In this document: piece after piece, positions 1 to 8,582 of the stretch | How positions within the stretch are numbered: position 1 is the first letter of the stretch | How the letters are laid out: the number at the start of each line of letters is the position of its first letter | Source of the DNA: Jeotgalibacillus sp. S-D1 | GTDB taxonomy: Bacteria > Bacillota > Bacilli > Bacillales > Jeotgalibacillaceae | Length of the DNA: 64,000 nucleotides | NCBI RefSeq assembly: GCF_004358665.1 | Contig: NZ_SMZR01000001.1 | Span: 682,001-746,000 of the forward strand | Direction of reading: 5' to 3' | Notes under the pieces: generated by a model | Database searches by the model: none | Told to the model about the DNA's origin: nothing | The model's input: the letters and a program-made list of their open reading frames with translations, nothing else | Position numbers and translations under genes: made by a program

Positions 1-815
1 GCAGAAATGGCACAGGGAAATCAACCTTGCTTAATATCATTGCTCAAAAACTAAAACCAGATACTGGCGAAGTGGTGATTGGCCAGACGGTGAAAATGGC
101 TTATTTTTCACAGGAAATAATCGATATGAATGTCAATATGCGAATGATTGAGTATATTCGCGAAGGAGCGGAAATCATTGAAACAGAAGACGGGACTGCA
201 TCAGCAGCCCAAATGCTTGAGCGATTCCTTTTCCCTCCGTCTGCCCACGGCACACCTATATATAAGCTTTCCGGGGGAGAAAAAAGAAGGCTATATTTAC
301 TGAGACTGCTCATGGAAAAACCTAATGTGTTATTGCTTGATGAGCCGACGAATGATTTGGATACTGAAACGCTGACGGTGCTTGAACAATTTATTGAAGA
401 ATTTCAGGGAGTTGTCATTACGGTTTCCCATGACCGGTATTTTCTTGATAAAATAGCAGAACATTTGATTGTTATGACCGGGACAGGAAAGGTTAAAATC
501 CTTCAAATGGACTATTCCAGCTATTTAAAAGAGCAAAATGAACAAAAAAAGCAGGCGGAACCAGCAAAAAAACCCCTCCAGGAACCACTGGAGAAAAAGA
601 AAAAGCTTTCGTATATGGAAAAAAGGGAATGGGATGAGATTGATGATCATATTGCAGCTCTTGAGAAGCATATAGAAAAGCTGGAACAGGATCTTCAAAC
701 GATTGGCAGCGATTTTGAAAAAGCAGAGCGGATTATGGAAGAGCAGCAGAAGAGTAATGACCAGCTTGAAAAACTAATTGAGCGCTGGAGTTATTTATCT
801 GATCTAGCGGAATAA
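1..815 (+). CDS. ABC-F family ATPase (Uup/YfmR-like), 3' part only
   Basis: The reading frame enters from outside the window, so only the C-terminal half is present. It opens on a Walker A motif (GTGKST, codons at about 12-29), followed by the ABC signature LSGGEKRR, a Walker B with DEPTNDLD and the switch histidine in VSHDRYFLD. This is the second nucleotide-binding domain of an ABC-F protein, the soluble ribosome-associated ATPases without membrane segments. After a Lys/Glu-rich linker, the last 70 or so residues form a charged heptad-like helix pair, the C-terminal coiled coil typical of the Uup/YfmR branch. Known members act on the ribosomal E site. The branch assignment rests on this coiled coil and is inference; the ABC-F family call is firm. 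Confidence 0.88.
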   Translation, partial: RNGTGKSTLLNIIAQKLKPDTGEVVIGQTVKMAYFSQEIIDMNVNMRMIEYIREGAEIIETEDGTASAAQMLERFLFPPSAHGTPIYKLSGGEKRRLYLLRLLMEKPNVLLLDEPTNDLDTETLTVLEQFIEEFQGVVITVSHDRYFLDKIAEHLIVMTGTGKVKILQMDYSSYLKEQNEQKKQAEPAKKPLQEPLEKKKKLSYMEKREWDEIDDHIAALEKHIEKLEQDLQTIGSDFEKAERIMEEQQKSNDQLEKLIERWSYLSDLAE

Positions 816-885
816 GTCAGTCTTTTTTAAACAAACCGCTTGATATGATACACTAAATTAAAATGACGGAGAAAGGAGTGTTTTT

Positions 886-2019
886 TTGAAAATCGTATCC
901 ATTGAACCGACCCCAAGCCCGAATACAATGAAAGTTATTGTGGATCAAGCGCTTCCAGGGGGGAAAAGCAATAATTATAAACGCGATGAGGCAGAACAGG
1001 CGCCTGCTAAGATAAAAGATATTTTGTTAATTGAGGGTGTTAAAGGCGTTTACCATGTTGCTGATTTTTTAGCAGTGGAACGCCATCCGAAAATGGATTG
1101 GCAAAGCATTCTTCCCCGTGTACGTGAAATTTTTGGAGAAGATTTGGAAGAAGAGAATGACAGTCCTAAAATAGATGAACACTTTGGTGAAGTTCAGGTT
1201 CAAATACTTCAATTTAAAGGAATTCCTATTCAGGTAAAACTGCTTGATGGAAACGAGGAAAAGAGATACGGTCTTCCGGATTATTTTGCACAGGCAATGG
1301 AAGAGGCGCAGCTTGAAGGAGAAAATGTGGTATTGCTTCGAAAATGGAAAGATTATGGAGTGAGATATGGCGAGCTTGATCAAATTGCCAAAGAAGTAAT
1401 GGATGAATTACTGGCATCTTATCCTTCAAGCAGAGTGCAAAGCATCGTGACAGCTGCCAGGGAAGCTGGAATAAAAGAAGAACCTGTAAGAAAAGAATTA
1501 AAAGAAGTTACAGTATCCATGCTTAAAGCGGCAGAAAACTGGCAGGAAAGATACATGCTTCTAGAACAGATGCCTGAACCTACCATTGATGATCTGCCGA
1601 TGCTTAATGAAGCTCTAGCGGATGAAAAACCTTCGATTCGAAGACTGGCTGTCGTTTACTTAGGCATGATTGAAGATGAACGGGTGCTTCCTTCACTTTA
1701 TACAGGCCTGAAAGACAAAACGGTTACAGTAAGGCGTACAGCGGGCGATTGCTTGTCAGATCTCGGTTTTGCTCAGGCAGAAGATGCGATGATTGAGGCA
1801 TTGTCAGACAAAAATAAACTTGTACGCTGGAGAGCGGCAATGTTTCTGTATGAATCAGGCACAAAAAAATCACTTCCTATGCTGCAGAAAACGGTTCAAG
1901 ATCCCGAGTTTGAAGTGAAACTTCAAGCGATGATGGCGATTGAACGGATTGAAGGCGGCGAAGAGGCTAAAGGCTCAGTGTGGAAGCAAATGACAGAAGC
2001 TAGACAACAAGGATTATAG
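886..2019 (+). CDS. ypgR: YpgR-like protein: Nfu N-terminal domain plus HEAT repeats
   Basis: A 377-residue protein with two parts. Residues 1 to about 90 match the Nfu/NifU N-terminal scaffold-type domain (opening KIVSIEPTPSPNT). From about residue 190 it is built of helical HEAT-like repeats, for example LADEKPSIRRLAVVYLG and LSDKNKLVRWRAAMFL. This arrangement is that of YpgR of B. subtilis and the staphylococcal CvfC (conserved virulence factor C) family, whose biochemical role is not settled. The start is TTG, placed after a GAAAGGAGTG ribosome binding site. The bacilliredoxin gene follows after 13 nt, so the two probably form one transcript; an iron-sulfur or redox link between them is inference. 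Confidence 0.85.
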   Translation: MKIVSIEPTPSPNTMKVIVDQALPGGKSNNYKRDEAEQAPAKIKDILLIEGVKGVYHVADFLAVERHPKMDWQSILPRVREIFGEDLEEENDSPKIDEHFGEVQVQILQFKGIPIQVKLLDGNEEKRYGLPDYFAQAMEEAQLEGENVVLLRKWKDYGVRYGELDQIAKEVMDELLASYPSSRVQSIVTAAREAGIKEEPVRKELKEVTVSMLKAAENWQERYMLLEQMPEPTIDDLPMLNEALADEKPSIRRLAVVYLGMIEDERVLPSLYTGLKDKTVTVRRTAGDCLSDLGFAQAEDAMIEALSDKNKLVRWRAAMFLYESGTKKSLPMLQKTVQDPEFEVKLQAMMAIERIEGGEEAKGSVWKQMTEARQQGL

Positions 2020-2032
2020 GAGGAATAAACAG

Positions 2033-2467
2033 ATGTCAATGGCTTATGAAGAATATATGAAACAGCTGGTCAAACCAATGAGACAGGAACTAACGCAGGC
2101 GGGGTTTAAAGAATTAAGGACTGAAGAGGATGTTCAGTCATTTATGTCACAAGTGTCTGGAACTTCGCTGGTTGTAATCAATTCAGTATGCGGCTGCGCG
2201 GCAGGGCTTGCCCGTCCGGCAGTAACACAGGCATTAATTACGCATGAAAAAGAACCCGATCACCTTGTAACAGTGTTTGCGGGTCAGGACAAGGATGCGA
2301 CACAGAAGATGAGAAGCTTCATGACTGGATACGAACCATCTTCACCTTCGATTGCGCTGTTGAAAGACAATCAGGTTGTTCATTTTATACCGCGCGAGGA
2401 AATCGAAGATCATGCAGTGGAAGAAATCGTAGCCAATTTAAAAGGCGCGATGGATCAGCACTGCTAA
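2033..2467 (+). CDS. brxA: Bacilliredoxin BrxA/BrxB (YphP family)
   Basis: A 144-residue member of the YphP/YqiW family. The active site is the CGC motif at C53-G-C55 (NSVCGCAAG) in a thioredoxin-like fold. Bacilliredoxins remove bacillithiol from S-bacillithiolated proteins after oxidative stress in the cytoplasm. The length and the near-identical N-terminus (MSMAYEEYMKQLVKPMR) fit YphP closely. A GGAGGAATAA ribosome binding site precedes the ATG. The gene lies 13 nt after ypgR and ends in a hairpin terminator. The choice of BrxA over BrxB rests on the recalled resemblance to YphP and on the neighbourhood shared with B. subtilis. Confidence 0.92.
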   Translation: MSMAYEEYMKQLVKPMRQELTQAGFKELRTEEDVQSFMSQVSGTSLVVINSVCGCAAGLARPAVTQALITHEKEPDHLVTVFAGQDKDATQKMRSFMTGYEPSSPSIALLKDNQVVHFIPREEIEDHAVEEIVANLKGAMDQHC

Positions 2468-2492
2468 GGTACCTTAACCGGTGCCTTTTTTT
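2466..2492 (+). terminator. Rho-independent terminator after brxA
   Basis: AAGGTACC pairs with GGTGCCTT across a 6-nt loop and runs into seven T. It overlaps the brxA stop codon. Confidence 0.8.
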
Positions 2493-2521
2493 AGTCTGTC
2501 ATCAGCGAGGGAGGGTGGCAT

Positions 2522-3298
2522 ATGATTATAACCACTGCAGGAAGACCATCTGAAAAAAGCAATATAATGGCGATTGCGGTTGCTAAGGAATTAAATGCCC
2601 AATTTATAAAACGAAATAAAAAATCCATAAACAAAATGTATGAAACATATCAGCAACCCATAATTGTGATAACCGAGAACCGGTACGAATATTATTTTTC
2701 CGCGGATTCAGAACCATTCTTTTTTCATCCAAATTCAAGCGCATTTCGCGCTAAAAGAATGCTTGGCGGTGAAAAGGACCCATTAATAAGTGCTGCGCAG
2801 TTTCAGAAAGGTGATTCTTTTTTAGACTGTACAGCTGGTATGGGCTCTGACGCGATTATTGCTTCACTTGCTGCAGGAGCAGAAGGAAGAGTAATTGGAA
2901 TTGAGTGTAACCCGGTTGTGGCTTACCTTGTTCAGAACGGCTTAAGAAGCTGGAAATCAGAAATAAAACCAATGGAAGATGCGATGAAAAGAATTAATAT
3001 TTATGCGATGGATCATCTTGAATATTTAAAAATGCAGCCGGATCAGTCATTTGATGTTATTTATTTTGATCCAATGTTTACAGAATCAGTTCTTTCATCC
3101 TCGGGAATTAACCATTTAAGGCCCCATGCCGCCTACTCGACAACCTCATTGGAGCTTGCGGTAAATGAGGCGAAAAGAGTCGGCAGAAAAAGGATTGTAT
3201 TAAAGGATTATTTCAGATCACACAGGTTTAAGGAATTCGGATTTACGCAAATGATAAGACCTTCCTCAAAACAGCATTATGGATTTATTGAATTATAG
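2522..3298 (+). CDS. ypiP: YpiP-like class I SAM-dependent methyltransferase
   Basis: A 258-residue protein with a Rossmann-type methyltransferase core. Motif I reads LDCTAGMGSDAIIASLAAGA (about residues 101-120), an acidic residue ends the second strand in VIGIECNP, and the catalytic-loop strand is DVIYFDPMF. The DPMF motif resembles the (D/N)PP(Y/F) motif of N-methyltransferases, so an RNA or protein nitrogen is a plausible target, but the substrate is unknown. The start follows GAGGGAGGG. The gene is single, and its 3' end meets a bidirectional terminator shared with a tiny convergent gene. Confidence 0.82.
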   Translation: MIITTAGRPSEKSNIMAIAVAKELNAQFIKRNKKSINKMYETYQQPIIVITENRYEYYFSADSEPFFFHPNSSAFRAKRMLGGEKDPLISAAQFQKGDSFLDCTAGMGSDAIIASLAAGAEGRVIGIECNPVVAYLVQNGLRSWKSEIKPMEDAMKRINIYAMDHLEYLKMQPDQSFDVIYFDPMFTESVLSSSGINHLRPHAAYSTTSLELAVNEAKRVGRKRIVLKDYFRSHRFKEFGFTQMIRPSSKQHYGFIEL

Positions 3299-3304
3299 GA
3301 TAAA

Positions 3305-3342
3305 CAAAAAAACAAACCGCTCAAGCAGCGGTTTGTTTTTTT
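3305..3342. terminator. Bidirectional terminator
   Basis: AAACAAACCGC and GCGGTTTGTTT pair around a short loop, with A-runs on the left and T-runs on the right. It can stop ypiP from the left and the 24-codon gene from the right. Confidence 0.85.
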
Positions 3343-3349
3343 GATCAAA

Positions 3350-3424
3350 CTATTCAGCGAACTGTACATACACGAAATATGCGAGCATTAATAAAAAACC
3401 AATGCCGATCATTGTACTTTCCAT
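3350..3424 (-). CDS. Putative 24-residue single-pass membrane peptide
   Basis: A 24-codon frame on the minus strand that is easy to miss. It encodes a peptide beginning MESTMIGIGFLL and ending VQFAE, with about 17 consecutive hydrophobic or aromatic residues, long enough for one membrane span. A strong ribosome binding site, GGAGGGC on the minus strand, lies 7-8 nt before the ATG, and the frame stops just before the bidirectional terminator. That combination favours a real gene. I do not recognise the family and assign no function; sporulation or membrane-complex peptides of this size are common in Bacillaceae. Confidence 0.6.
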   Translation of the reverse strand: MESTMIGIGFLLMLAYFVYVQFAE

Positions 3425-3567
3425 GGTTTGCCCTCCTAACCAATCAAATCCAAATAGGTTTGTTTAGCAGTAAAAAAGTTTCAATTTTTTCGAAACCTTT
3501 AGCAGTTCTCTTCGTATTCAAGTATAATGTATGAAAGACTAATCAGACAAGAAGGGATTTGCCACTT

Positions 3568-4164
3568 ATGCCAAACTGGTTGAAAAAATCACTCGTTGTT
3601 CTTATTTCGATCATAACTTTCGGAATGGTTACGCCTCAGGATCTGCTCGCCGACCAGCCAAAAAACGACAGTCAATCGACTAAGTCATTTTCATCTTTGC
3701 CAAGTGACTATATTGAGACAACAGAAGTTATTACAGTTGTATCAAAAGACGAAGTAATTGAACAATTAATGGATGAGGCTCAAAAGATTACTGGAGCGAA
3801 AATTGGAGATCGCCTCATGCCAAGAATTCAACGGGAATTTCAGGGTGCTATTCTTCCGAAAATGGAAGAGGCAATTACAGAAATGGTCAATACATACGAT
3901 GATGGCGAATACAAGGATTTAATGATTTCTCCTGCTATAGGGAAGGGTGACGGAGAACGGATTTTTCACATCATGGACGCTGACACCGGAAAAGATGTTT
4001 TGTGTTTTCATGTGAGAAGAGACCATCCTCCGCTTGAAGGGTACTCATTTAATTTTCATTATCATACCCATTCAGATGAGTTTGAATCCCATCATATGCT
4101 GGCCAATGTGTACTGGGGAAAAGACACACCAGCCAAATTTGGATCAAATAAAAACCTCCACTAA
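3568..4164 (+). CDS. ypjP: YpjP-like secreted or membrane-anchored protein
   Basis: A 198-residue protein resembling B. subtilis YpjP, of unknown function. Residues 5-25 form a hydrophobic segment ending near DLLADQ, either a signal peptide or a membrane anchor. The C-terminal part is rich in histidine (FNFHYHTHSDEFESHH), suggesting metal binding; that is inference. I chose the ATG at 3568 over the in-frame TTG at 3559 because the AAGGGA ribosome binding site lies about 11 nt before the ATG and almost touches the TTG. The gene stands alone before thyA, as in B. subtilis, and ends in a hairpin terminator. Confidence 0.78.
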   Translation: MPNWLKKSLVVLISIITFGMVTPQDLLADQPKNDSQSTKSFSSLPSDYIETTEVITVVSKDEVIEQLMDEAQKITGAKIGDRLMPRIQREFQGAILPKMEEAITEMVNTYDDGEYKDLMISPAIGKGDGERIFHIMDADTGKDVLCFHVRRDHPPLEGYSFNFHYHTHSDEFESHHMLANVYWGKDTPAKFGSNKNLH

Positions 4165-4169
4165 TGACG

Positions 4170-4199
4170 AACTCCTGATAATCATCAGGAGTTATTTTT
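4170..4199 (+). terminator. Terminator after ypjP
   Basis: AACTCCTGAT pairs with ATCAGGAGTT in a compact hairpin followed by ATTTTTAT. Confidence 0.8.
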
Positions 4200-4204
4200 A
4201 TCCT

Positions 4205-4233
4205 TTGCGATTCTTTATTATCTTACCTATAAT
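4205..4233 (+). promoter_or_regulatory. Sigma-A promoter of thyA-dfrA
   Basis: TTGCGA (4205-4210) and a perfect TATAAT (4228-4233) are separated by 17 nt. The site lies 28 nt before the thyA start codon. Confidence 0.7.
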
Positions 4234-4261
4234 GAAGTAGATAAGAAAGGCAGGGGTGAAA

Positions 4262-5206
4262 ATGGAGCAATATTTAAACTTACTACATAAGGTGCTGGAA
4301 CAGGGAACTGAAAAAAATGACCGTACCGGAACCGGCACAATCAGTTCATTCGGCCACCAGATGAAATTTGATCTATCCGAAGGTTTTCCAATGGTAACAA
4401 CAAAAAGAGTTCCTTTTGGCCTGATTAAAAGTGAACTTTTATGGTTTTTAAAAGGCGATACAAATATCAAATATCTGCTGGATCATAATAATCACATATG
4501 GGATGAATGGGCATTTAAAAATTGGGTGGAAAGCGATGCTTATAATGGCCCGGATATGACGGATTTTGGCCTGCGAGCCCAAAATGACCCCGAATTTAAA
4601 GCAATATATGATGAGCAGATGAAAACATTCACCACCGCGATTACAAATGACCCTGAGTTTTCTGCATTATTTGGAGATTTGGGCAATGTTTACGGCAAGC
4701 AGTGGAGAGAATGGAAAAAATCCACCGGCGAAACGATCGATCAGTTATCTGAAGTTATTACTTCGATCAAACAGAACCCAGATTCCAGACGGCACATTGT
4801 ATCAGCGTGGAATCCGGAAGACGTGCCAACGATGGCTTTGCCTCCCTGCCATACTCTTTTTCAGTTTTATGTAGCAGACGGTAAACTTTCCTGCCAGCTC
4901 TATCAAAGGAGCGGAGATTTGTTTCTGGGCATTCCTTTTAATATTGCCAGCTATGCGCTTCTGACTCATCTGGTTGCTAAAGAGTGCGATCTCAAACCAG
5001 GCACCTTTGTTCATACCATTGGAGATGCCCACATCTATACCAATCATCTCGAGCAGGTAAAAGAACAATTATCAAGATCGCCAAGAACTCTGCCAACTCT
5101 TTTGCTGGAAAATGGAGGAAAAGACATCTTTGAAACTGATGTATCAGACATCAAGCTGGAAAACTATAATCCGCATCCAGCGATTAAGGCACCAGTAGCC
5201 GTGTAA
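4262..5206 (+). CDS. thyA: Thymidylate synthase (ThyA type, long form)
   Basis: Makes dTMP from dUMP with methylene-tetrahydrofolate in the cytoplasm. The catalytic cysteine is C196 in [11 protein letters not shown], and the dUMP-binding RxxxRR-type segment [13 protein letters not shown] is present. At 314 residues it is about 50 longer than the E. coli-type enzyme (264); the extra stretch lies around residues 90-140 and is typical of L. casei and staphylococcal ThyA. I start at the ATG at 4262 because GGGGTGA sits just upstream; an in-frame GTG at 4256 is possible. It is followed 15 nt later by dfrA, which regenerates the dihydrofolate this enzyme produces, so the pair is a functional operon. 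Confidence 0.95.
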   Translation: MEQYLNLLHKVLEQGTEKNDRTGTGTISSFGHQMKFDLSEGFPMVTTKRVPFGLIKSELLWFLKGDTNIKYLLDHNNHIWDEWAFKNWVESDAYNGPDMTDFGLRAQNDPEFKAIYDEQMKTFTTAITNDPEFSALFGDLGNVYGKQWREWKKSTGETIDQLSEVITSIKQNPDSRRHIVSAWNPEDVPTMALPPCHTLFQFYVADGKLSCQLYQRSGDLFLGIPFNIASYALLTHLVAKECDLKPGTFVHTIGDAHIYTNHLEQVKEQLSRSPRTLPTLLLENGGKDIFETDVSDIKLENYNPHPAIKAPVAV

Positions 5207-5221
5207 AGGAGCTGTAATAAA

Positions 5222-5713
5222 TTGATTTCAATCATTGTTGCCCATGCCGATAATCGGGTCATCGGCTATCAGAATGATATGCCCTGGCATCTTCCAAAAG
5301 ATTTGGCTTACTTTAAAGAAAAAACAATTGGCAAGACACTGCTAATGGGCAGGAAAACATTTGAAGCCATGAATGGTCCGCTAAAGAAGAGAACCAATAT
5401 TGTGGTAACGTCGAATAAGCAATGGAATCACGAAGGAGCTGCAGTAGTATATTCTCTAGAAGAAGGGATAAAAATGCTGCAGAAGAAAGAAGAAGAAACC
5501 TTTGTGATTGGCGGAGGCAAAATTTATGAGGCTGCCATGAAATACGCTGACCGTTTATATATAACGGTTATCAACCTCAAAACGGACGGAGATACCGTAT
5601 TTCCCGATTATCATACGTCAGACTGGAAAGAAATCTCTTCAGTAAAAGGCATCAAAGATGACAAAAATCCTTATGATTATTATTTCAAAATGTATGAACG
5701 GGCCAATAAATAA
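5222..5713 (+). CDS. dfrA: Dihydrofolate reductase
   Basis: A 163-residue DHFR, reducing dihydrofolate to tetrahydrofolate with NADPH. Visible features are the loop IGYQNDMPWHLPKD with the conserved acid D27, the NADPH-binding stretch LLMGRKTFEAM and the C-terminal FVIGGGKIYEAA. The start is TTG, about 11 nt after AAAGGAGC. It is co-transcribed with thyA, the usual pairing. The 3' end meets a strong hairpin between this gene and the convergent yplQ. Confidence 0.95.
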   Translation: MISIIVAHADNRVIGYQNDMPWHLPKDLAYFKEKTIGKTLLMGRKTFEAMNGPLKKRTNIVVTSNKQWNHEGAAVVYSLEEGIKMLQKKEEETFVIGGGKIYEAAMKYADRLYITVINLKTDGDTVFPDYHTSDWKEISSVKGIKDDKNPYDYYFKMYERANK

Positions 5714-5741
5714 TTAAAAAATACGGTAAATTAAACGAAGG

Positions 5742-5775
5742 ATGCCCCTGCGAAAAAATTTCATCGCAAGGGCAT
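5742..5775. terminator. Hairpin between convergent dfrA and yplQ
   Basis: ATGCCCCTGCGA pairs with TCGCAAGGGCAT (one mismatch) around an A/T-rich loop, flanked by A/T runs. It can serve both genes. Confidence 0.7.
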
Positions 5776-5832
5776 TATTTGATATTATTTTCGTTTTCAT
5801 CGTATGCATCATCGGGAAAAAATCGGTAGGTA

Positions 5833-6477
5833 TTAAGCGTAAATTAATACACAGAAATACATAAAAGCACTGCCAGCGATGACAAATAAGTGCCATATTG
5901 CATGATTATAAGGGAGTTTTCTCCAAATATAAAATATAGCGCCAACTGAATAAAATAACCCTCCTGTAAATAGCAGGGCAAAGCCTGGTCCGGTCAATCC
6001 GTTGTATAAAGGAACGATGGCAATAATGATAAGCCAGCCCATTAATACATAAAACAGGGTTGCGATTACCTGATATCGGTCAACAAAGTAACATTTAAAG
6101 ACGATGCCTGCAATAGCAAGGCCCCATACAATGCCAAAAATTGTCCAGCCCAACGTATCCCGTATCGTTATTAAAACAAATGGAGTATATGTTCCTGCTA
6201 TTAGAAGATAGATCGCCGAATGATCCATAATCGCAAAGAATTTTTTTAATTTTACCTTTTGGACACTATGAAGCAGTGTGGAACAAAGGAAAAGAAGCAG
6301 CATAGTTGAACCAAATATGGTAAAACTGACTACATGCCAGGCAGTGCCTTTTTCAATTGCCACAAGGATAAGGAAAATGAGTGCTGGAATGCTGAGAATC
6401 AGACCAATGCCATGAGTGATTGCATTTGCTAATTCTTCTTTTGAATTTTTATAATCAAATGTATGCAAGGATTTCAA
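5833..6477 (-). CDS. yplQ: YplQ/TrhA family membrane protein (hemolysin III, PAQR fold)
   Basis: A 214-residue, seven-span membrane protein of the hemolysin III family. Family hallmarks are visible: the N-terminal ELANAITHGIG, the histidine segment LLHSVQK, DHSAIYLLIAGTYTPF in the third span, and the late HAIWHLFVIAG. These Ser/His/Asp/His positions form the putative zinc site of PAQR proteins. The B. subtilis homologue has been linked to membrane energetics or fluidity; haemolysis is a historical label. It is transcribed toward dfrA and sits at the same place as in B. subtilis. Confidence 0.9.
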   Translation of the reverse strand: MKSLHTFDYKNSKEELANAITHGIGLILSIPALIFLILVAIEKGTAWHVVSFTIFGSTMLLLFLCSTLLHSVQKVKLKKFFAIMDHSAIYLLIAGTYTPFVLITIRDTLGWTIFGIVWGLAIAGIVFKCYFVDRYQVIATLFYVLMGWLIIIAIVPLYNGLTGPGFALLFTGGLFYSVGAIFYIWRKLPYNHAIWHLFVIAGSAFMYFCVLIYA

Positions 6478-6685
6478 CTCCTGCCCTCTGTTGGTCTAAA
6501 TAAGAGAGATTATTTTCGTCTATTTATTGTATACAGACGAAACAATTAATGCAATTTAACTGGTCAATAATGATGTGATCATGTTTGAAATATGTGTTGC
6601 AATTAACAGATAAACCCTTTCATATCATACAAAGTTTGAAAATACATGACACTTGTCATAACTTTTCAAAGCAGCATAGTTACGG

Positions 6686-6715
6686 TTGGGAATGAGCCTG
6701 TGTAAATTGTATAAT
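6686..6715 (+). promoter_or_regulatory. Sigma-A promoter of the degV-family gene
   Basis: TTGGGA (6686-6691) and TATAAT (6710-6715) with an 18-nt spacer, 34 nt before the chosen start codon. Confidence 0.55.
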
Positions 6716-6749
6716 AATGATTAGCAACTGGATGATAGGATGTGTTTTT

Positions 6750-7592
6750 ATGACGAAAGTTAAAATAGTGACAGATTCAACTGTAGATTTAAATGAGGAT
6801 ATTATTAAACAATATGACATTACAATCGTCCCTCTCACGCTTTCCATTGATGGGGAATCGTTTATTGACAGGGTTGAAATCTCCCCAAAAGAGTTTATGA
6901 AAAAAATGAGCGCAGCTAAAGAATTGCCGAAAAGTTCACAGCCTTCAGCAGGTTCGTTTAAAGAGGTTTATGATGAATTGGGCAAAGACGGCAGTTCAAT
7001 TTTGTCCATTCACATGACTGGAAATATGAGCGGAACGGTTAGATCCGCACAAAGTGCAGCAGGTCTGACAGATTCTGAGGTCACTGTTGTGGATTCAAGA
7101 TTTATTTCAAAAGCACTTTCATTTCAAGTGGTGGAAGCTGCTAAGATGGCACAGGAAGGCAGGGGCATTCAAGAGATCCTAACACGCGTGGAAGCGGTGA
7201 AAGAGGGCTCCCATCTTTTTGTAGTTGTGGATACATTGGAAAACCTGGTAAAAGGCGGGCGTATTGGAAAAGGAAGAGCCATGATTGGTTCACTCCTAAA
7301 CATTAAGCCAATTGCTTCTCTTGCTAATGGAGAATATACACCGGTGTCAAAAGCCAGAAGCCACACCCAAGTTGTAAAATATCTGGTCAATCAGTTCACT
7401 TCAGATGTAAAAGGAAAAACGATTCAGGCAGTTGGCATTGTCCATGCAGATGGATTGAATCTTGCAGAGTCATTAAAAGAAAAAATCATTGAAAAATCAG
7501 GTTTTCAGCATGTTACCATTGAAGACACTACGCCAATCATTTCAACCCATACCGGCAAAGGAGCTATAGGCTTTATGTATCATGCTGAATAA
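6750..7592 (+). CDS. DegV family fatty-acid-binding protein
   Basis: A 280-residue DegV/FakB-type protein. The N-terminus KVKIVTDSTVDL, the segment LPKSSQPSAGSF and the fatty-acid contact region SIHMTGNMSGTVRSAQ are family signatures; the second lobe carries LVKGGRIGKGRAMIGSLLNIKP. Known members bind one fatty acid and present it to the kinase FakA for phosphorylation, for use in phospholipid synthesis. The start at 6750 is chosen over the upstream 6717 frame because GATAGGATG precedes it and the family begins at this point. Several paralogues are usual per genome, so I assign no specific symbol. Confidence 0.88.
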   Translation: MTKVKIVTDSTVDLNEDIIKQYDITIVPLTLSIDGESFIDRVEISPKEFMKKMSAAKELPKSSQPSAGSFKEVYDELGKDGSSILSIHMTGNMSGTVRSAQSAAGLTDSEVTVVDSRFISKALSFQVVEAAKMAQEGRGIQEILTRVEAVKEGSHLFVVVDTLENLVKGGRIGKGRAMIGSLLNIKPIASLANGEYTPVSKARSHTQVVKYLVNQFTSDVKGKTIQAVGIVHADGLNLAESLKEKIIEKSGFQHVTIEDTTPIISTHTGKGAIGFMYHAE

Positions 7593-7771
7593 TGATCTTG
7601 ATGTGGCCCTTCGCACAATATGCGGGGGGCATTTACTATTTTTTGTTAGTTATTCTAACCAGTTATTGATGAAGAATATAATACGTGGAGGGAATAAGCA
7701 GGGGAATGTTTTATCCTTCACCTCTAGTGATATAATAATACTATAGGAAGCGAAAGAGGGTGGGAAACCAG

Positions 7772-8569
7772 ATGAAAATATTCTCAAGAATCAGTCTGAT
7801 CGTGGTTTCATCTCTTCTTCTTGCCTCTTGCACAACATCTAACATGACCGAACAAGTTGAACGCACCTTTAATGTTGAGGATAAACCTATGCCTGACAAC
7901 TCATTTTTACCTGCGGATGTTAATATCGTTTCTCTTGGAGATTCGCTCACAGCAGGAGTTGGGGATAGTAAGGAGCTGGGCGGATATGTTCCTCTTCTTG
8001 AAAAAAGCCTTGAAGATAAAGAAGAGTTTGGTGAAGTCACCATTGCCAACTACGGGAAACGAGGCAATCGTTCTGATCAATTGTTAAAACGTGTCAAGGA
8101 AGAAGAAGAAATCAGGTCTTCTATTAATGAAGCTGATTCAGTCATTATAACGGTTGGCGGAAATGATGTTATGAAAGTATTCAGGTCAAATTTTCCTTCA
8201 TTGACGTTCGATGATTTTATAGCTGCTCAAGTTCAATTTGAAGAAAGACTTACGAATATATTTAGTGAAATTAGAACAATAAATCCGAATGCGTCCATTG
8301 TCCTGATGGGTATTTACAATCCTTTTATTATGCTGTCCTCGGATATAGAAGAAATGGGCGTTATTGTAAATGAGTGGAACGAAACAGCTGAATCCATTGC
8401 AGGTCAATGGGATAATACTGCTTTTGTTCAAATATCAGATATATTTAGTGAAACTGAGGAAAATTTACTTTACACTGACTACTTTCACCCAAACGATGCG
8501 GGATACAGGCTGATTGCTGGTCGTATTGAGCAGGGGCTGTTAACCGTCCTGGCTGATTCTGAAGAATAG
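7772..8569 (+). CDS. ypmR: YpmR-like SGNH/GDSL hydrolase lipoprotein
   Basis: A 265-residue secreted lipoprotein. The signal peptide ends in the lipobox LLASC with C20 as the lipidated residue. The SGNH blocks are GDSLTAGVGD with nucleophile S58, the glycine block, the asparagine block VGGNDV and the terminal DYFHPND carrying the Asp-His pair. The protein should act on the outer face of the membrane as an esterase, lipase or acetyl-hydrolase; the substrate is unknown. GAGGGTGGG precedes the ATG. It pairs with ypmS 13 nt downstream, as in B. subtilis. A second SGNH protein of the same subgroup lies at 34510-35223. Confidence 0.85.
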   Translation: MKIFSRISLIVVSSLLLASCTTSNMTEQVERTFNVEDKPMPDNSFLPADVNIVSLGDSLTAGVGDSKELGGYVPLLEKSLEDKEEFGEVTIANYGKRGNRSDQLLKRVKEEEEIRSSINEADSVIITVGGNDVMKVFRSNFPSLTFDDFIAAQVQFEERLTNIFSEIRTINPNASIVLMGIYNPFIMLSSDIEEMGVIVNEWNETAESIAGQWDNTAFVQISDIFSETEENLLYTDYFHPNDAGYRLIAGRIEQGLLTVLADSEE

Positions 8570-8582
8570 AAAGAGGTTTCTT

